This document shows positions 6,401-7,857 of a DNA stretch of 7,857 bases, piece by piece. Under the pieces are notes generated by a model, which searched no databases, was not told the origin of the DNA, and saw only the letters and a list, made by a program, of their open reading frames with translations. The stretch's first letter is position 1, and each line of letters begins with the position of its first letter. The DNA comes from Alphaproteobacteria bacterium (lineage in GTDB: Bacteria; Pseudomonadota; Alphaproteobacteria; Sphingomonadales; Sphingomonadaceae): contig JAHJSJ010000204.1 of NCBI GenBank assembly GCA_018830415.1, forward strand, positions 1 to 7,857, in the 5' to 3' direction. The position numbers and the translations under genes are program-made.

Positions 6401-7778
6401 CATAGATCACCGATTCCAATTGGGCATCGGACAGCAGTCCCCTTTCGACCAAACCCACAGGCAGATGCGGGCGGTAATTCGGTTTGGGCGGTGCGACTGA
6501 GGACATCGCCGCCGACTGTACCAGGCGGGTAGGGTGCGGCTTGGCACTGGCGATGCGGATCGATTGGAGCGTGTAGGACTCATAGAGCGTGTCGGAGAGT
6601 TTGCCGTCGTTCGGCGACTGCCAGTCGATCAATTCGTACTTGAGCGGCACGCCGGATGGCTCCTGTGCCGGAGCTGGAAACAATCGCGGCTTCGACCCTG
6701 CCGTTGTGATGGCTGTGGGTCTGCGGGGGGTGCTCAGCGGTTGGCATGCCGATGCCGCGATGGGTTGACGTGGCGGGAGATTGTCAGTCAGCCAGCGCAG
6801 CAAGGTCGCAAGATCTGGGGCCAGCCCAAGCGATGCCGGAAACTGCGCTGGATCGTCCGCAGGTACCTTGTCGATCACCGTCAACCGGGTCTCGACCGAA
6901 GTGCCGTGCGGCGCGAAAACGCTGCCAGTGATCGTCGCAGTGAACACGACGCGCGCTGTTTCCTGCAGTCGGACGAAACCATCGCGCCATGCTTTGTGGT
7001 CAGGAGCGCAGTTCGCACCGGTGATCGCAACGAGCCGACCGCCAATGCCAAGCCGCGCGACCGCCGAGGACAGATGCCGAAAGGCTGCATCGGCCACACG
7101 GGTCTCGACATTGAGCGCGGTCGAGAATGGCGGGTTCATGACGATGCAGCTCGGCACCAGATCTGCGTCGAGCCGGTCATGGATATGCGCGGCGTCGTGC
7201 ATCGACACGGGCGAGCCTTCGAACAGGCTGCCAAGCAGTGCCGCGCGCACGTCGGCGACTTCATTCAAGGCGAGCCTGCATCCGGCGAGGTCGGCTAGGA
7301 TCGCCAGAAGACCCGTGCCCGCCGAGGGCTCGAGCACAAGTTCGCTTGGGCGGAAGTCTGCTGCGAACCCGGCCACCCATGCGAGGCCCACCGGCGTCGA
7401 GAATTGCTGGTAGGACTGCATATCCTCGCTGCGCCGGGTCTGGGTCGGTGCGAGCCGGGTAATGCGTTCGACCAGCTTCAGCCGTTCGAACGGGTCGGCG
7501 GTCCTAGCCTGGATCACCGGGCCGTAGCGGCGCATGAACAGCAACTGGGCGACCTCGACCGCTTCGTAAGCGGTCTTCCAGTCCCAGACGCCGCTCGCAT
7601 CGCTAGCGCCGAACGCAGATTGCACTGCGGTGCGAATGGCGGAGGTGTCGATCCGGCGACCGCCGGCAAGATGGCCGAGAAGGTCATGGGCTGCTGCGAT
7701 GATCGAGGCAGCAGTCTGGTGCGGACAAGCAACGGCAAGTGGGCGCGCGGAAGCACCCGCCAAAGGCGAGTTGGTCAT
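3432..7778 (-). CDS. DNA methyltransferase fused to a strawberry notch-family superfamily 2 helicase
   Basis: The 1448-residue protein has three parts. First, an N-terminal adenine-type DNA methyltransferase (about 120-305) shows the SAM loop VLEPSAGTG (148-156), an acidic residue after strand 2 (LNEV, 171-174) and the catalytic NPPF (215-218). A Pro/Ser-rich linker follows (about 340-380). Second, a strawberry notch NTPase/helicase has Walker A GDGTGAGKGRQ (501-511), Walker B FDESH (609-613), motif III-like YVSATG (651-656), VFSDAGGTGRS (971-981) and motif VI QGLGRTNRTNQ (1010-1020). Third, a ~290-residue C-terminal extension carries no domain I can name. All catalytic motifs are intact and the length suits full-length relatives. 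AAGGA lies eight bases before the ATG. It probably acts on DNA in the cytoplasm, unwinding or remodelling duplex and methylating it. From established work, such fusions occur in conjugative elements and phages as 'polyvalent' proteins; a counter-defence or establishment role is inferred. Its target site is unknown. The gene starts 46 bp after the preceding gene, suggesting one operon. Confidence 0.93.
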   Translation of the reverse strand: MTNSPLAGASARPLAVACPHQTAASIIAAAHDLLGHLAGGRRIDTSAIRTAVQSAFGASDASGVWDWKTAYEAVEVAQLLFMRRYGPVIQARTADPFERLKLVERITRLAPTQTRRSEDMQSYQQFSTPVGLAWVAGFAADFRPSELVLEPSAGTGLLAILADLAGCRLALNEVADVRAALLGSLFEGSPVSMHDAAHIHDRLDADLVPSCIVMNPPFSTALNVETRVADAAFRHLSSAVARLGIGGRLVAITGANCAPDHKAWRDGFVRLQETARVVFTATITGSVFAPHGTSVETRLTVIDKVPADDPAQFPASLGLAPDLATLLRWLTDNLPPRQPIAASACQPLSTPRRPTAITTAGSKPRLFPAPAQEPSGVPLKYELIDWQSPNDGKLSDTLYESYTLQSIRIASAKPHPTRLVQSAAMSSVAPPKPNYRPHLPVGLVERGLLSDAQLESVIYAGEAHADHLAGKWSVDATWDKVEAAPDECDTAVRFRKGWFLGDGTGAGKGRQVAGILLDNWLKGRRRAVWISKSDKLLEDAQRDWKALGQEPLLVTPLARFRQGTPIGLAQGILFTTYATLRSDARENRVSRVQQIVDWLGTDFDGVIVFDESHAMQNAGGGKSDRGDSAPSQQGRAGLRLQHALPSARILYVSATGATTVENLAYAQRLGLWGGADFPFDKRTDFVAAIEAGGVAAMEVLARDLKALGLYAARSLSYEGVEYELVEHQLTPDQVRIYDAYAGAFQVIHNNLDAALEAANVTSSEGTLNRQAKSAARSAFESAKQRFFNHLITAMKTPTLIAAIEQGLADGHSSVVQIVSTGEALLSRRLADIDPGEWNDVQVDITPREYVLDYLLYSFPTQLHESFTDGDGNLTSRPAYDDNGNVVQCREAIERRDRLIEQLASMEPVQGALDQIVQRFGTDMLAEVTGRSRRIVRKVDANGDRLAVENRPAHANLAEAQAFMEDRKQILVFSDAGGTGRSYHADLGSRNQRLRHHYLLEAGWKADTAIQGLGRTNRTNQAQPPLFRPVATNVQAEKRFLSTIARRLDTLGAITRGQRQTGGQGLFRPEDNLESPYARDALRQLYVLIYAGKVEHCSLGIFESMTGLSLTDCSGCLKDELPPITTFLNRLLALTIAMQNVLFTVFEQLLSAKVESAIAAGSYDLGLETLTADSFTVTGSEPIYVHPATGAETRLLTVAMRERNQPVPLGKALELLREPGARLLVNARSKRAAVQLPACSVMLDDGEVERRIRLIRPMERLNFALNHLAETSWEAVDEATFAATWQTELAQVDEFTQSELHIVTGLLLPIWKQLPEESTRVYRLQTDDGTRIVGRRVSPAWAASATSRTDAPVLSPPQALALLREGHAVLDLADGLQLRRSRLMQVNRIELTGFGSTAVDRLKAMGLFSEIISWKLRLFVPDDFVTGSAVIERLFDRHPLARIADRKAA
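3440..3445 (-). promoter_or_regulatory. Ribosome binding site of the Toprim gene, inside the helicase gene's 3' end
   Basis: GGAAGG on the minus strand, nine bases before ATG 3428-3430. It lies within the last codons of the upstream gene, whose TGA (3432-3434) is separated from the ATG by a single base. This supports the start chosen and translational coupling. Confidence 0.7.
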
Positions 7779-7786
7779 GAAAATGT

Positions 7787-7791
7787 TCCTT
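7787..7791 (-). promoter_or_regulatory. Ribosome binding site of the methyltransferase-helicase gene
   Basis: AAGGA on the minus strand, eight bases upstream of ATG 7776-7778. It supports the chosen start. The 46-bp gap between the previous stop and this start shows no promoter-like pair, in keeping with co-transcription. Confidence 0.7.
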
Positions 7792-7824
7792 TTGAATGGA
7801 GAGATTGAGTGGTCCGCCCTGCGA

Positions 7825-7857
7825 TCAGGCGGGCGGGATATAGGCCTCGTAGGGATT
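7825..7857 (-). CDS. C-terminal end of an unidentified upstream gene (partial)
   Basis: On the minus strand the last bases of the window encode NPYEAYIPPA followed by TGA (7825-7827). The frame is open to the window edge, and a good ribosome site for the next gene follows it, which makes a true gene end likely. Ten residues are too few to name a family. A GGGCGG/CCGCCC pair (7813-7818 and 7830-7835) spans the stop codon and could form a 6-bp hairpin with an 11-base loop, but no T-run follows, so it is not an evident terminator. Confidence 0.5.
   Translation of the reverse strand, partial: NPYEAYIPPA

Noticed and set aside
6534..7298. 254-codon plus-strand open frame opposite the methyltransferase half
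   Set aside because: Antisense to the intact SAM-binding and NPPF motifs; no family likeness and no ribosome site.
1..7857. CRISPR array, tRNA, rRNA or integration att site
   Set aside because: No regularly spaced repeats, no cloverleaf-like sequence and no rRNA motif were seen on either strand; no direct repeats suggest an att pair.

Overview
The window looks like accessory DNA from an alphaproteobacterium, most likely a sphingomonad (Sphingomonas/Sphingobium/Novosphingobium type). This rests on the high G+C and on a recognisable three-gene block: a methyltransferase-helicase of the strawberry notch type, a DUF7146/Toprim primase-like protein and a DUF2493 protein. From memory, such blocks recur on plasmids and integrative elements of that group. 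No replicon, integrase or att site is visible, so plasmid versus chromosomal element cannot be decided here.

Layout. Positions 1-326 are G+C-rich and hold no convincing gene. A plus-strand reading frame ends at 1046. Its last ~215 residues resemble the C-terminal end of large YobI-like P-loop NTPases, and its DNA is clearly lower in G+C than the rest. It is probably the 3' remnant of a foreign, perhaps defence-type, gene fused to unrelated DNA near 370-410. A 64-bp gap with an 8-bp-stem hairpin separates it from the convergent minus-strand block.

The minus-strand block fills the rest and is transcribed from 7857 towards 1111. In order it has the last ten codons of an unknown gene (7857-7825); a 1448-residue DNA methyltransferase fused to a strawberry notch superfamily 2 helicase (7778-3432); a 352-residue DUF7146/Toprim protein starting one base after that stop (3430-2372); a 343-bp gap; and a 305-residue DUF2493 (SLOG-like, YspA-type) protein (2028-1111). 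The first two full genes are almost certainly co-translated. I infer that the block serves the element's own DNA: duplex remodelling and modification (helicase-methyltransferase), priming or another Toprim reaction, and nucleotide-ligand sensing (DUF2493). That would fit replication, establishment after transfer or counter-defence, but no phenotype can be read from sequence.

The least expected structure is in the 343-bp gap before the DUF2493 gene. A 17-base perfect inverted repeat plus an 11-base inner inverted repeat frame a 33-codon reading frame. Its Shine-Dalgarno-like sequence lies in one arm and its stop codon in the other inner arm. This resembles a leader or attenuator, and it is the best candidate in the window for something undescribed.
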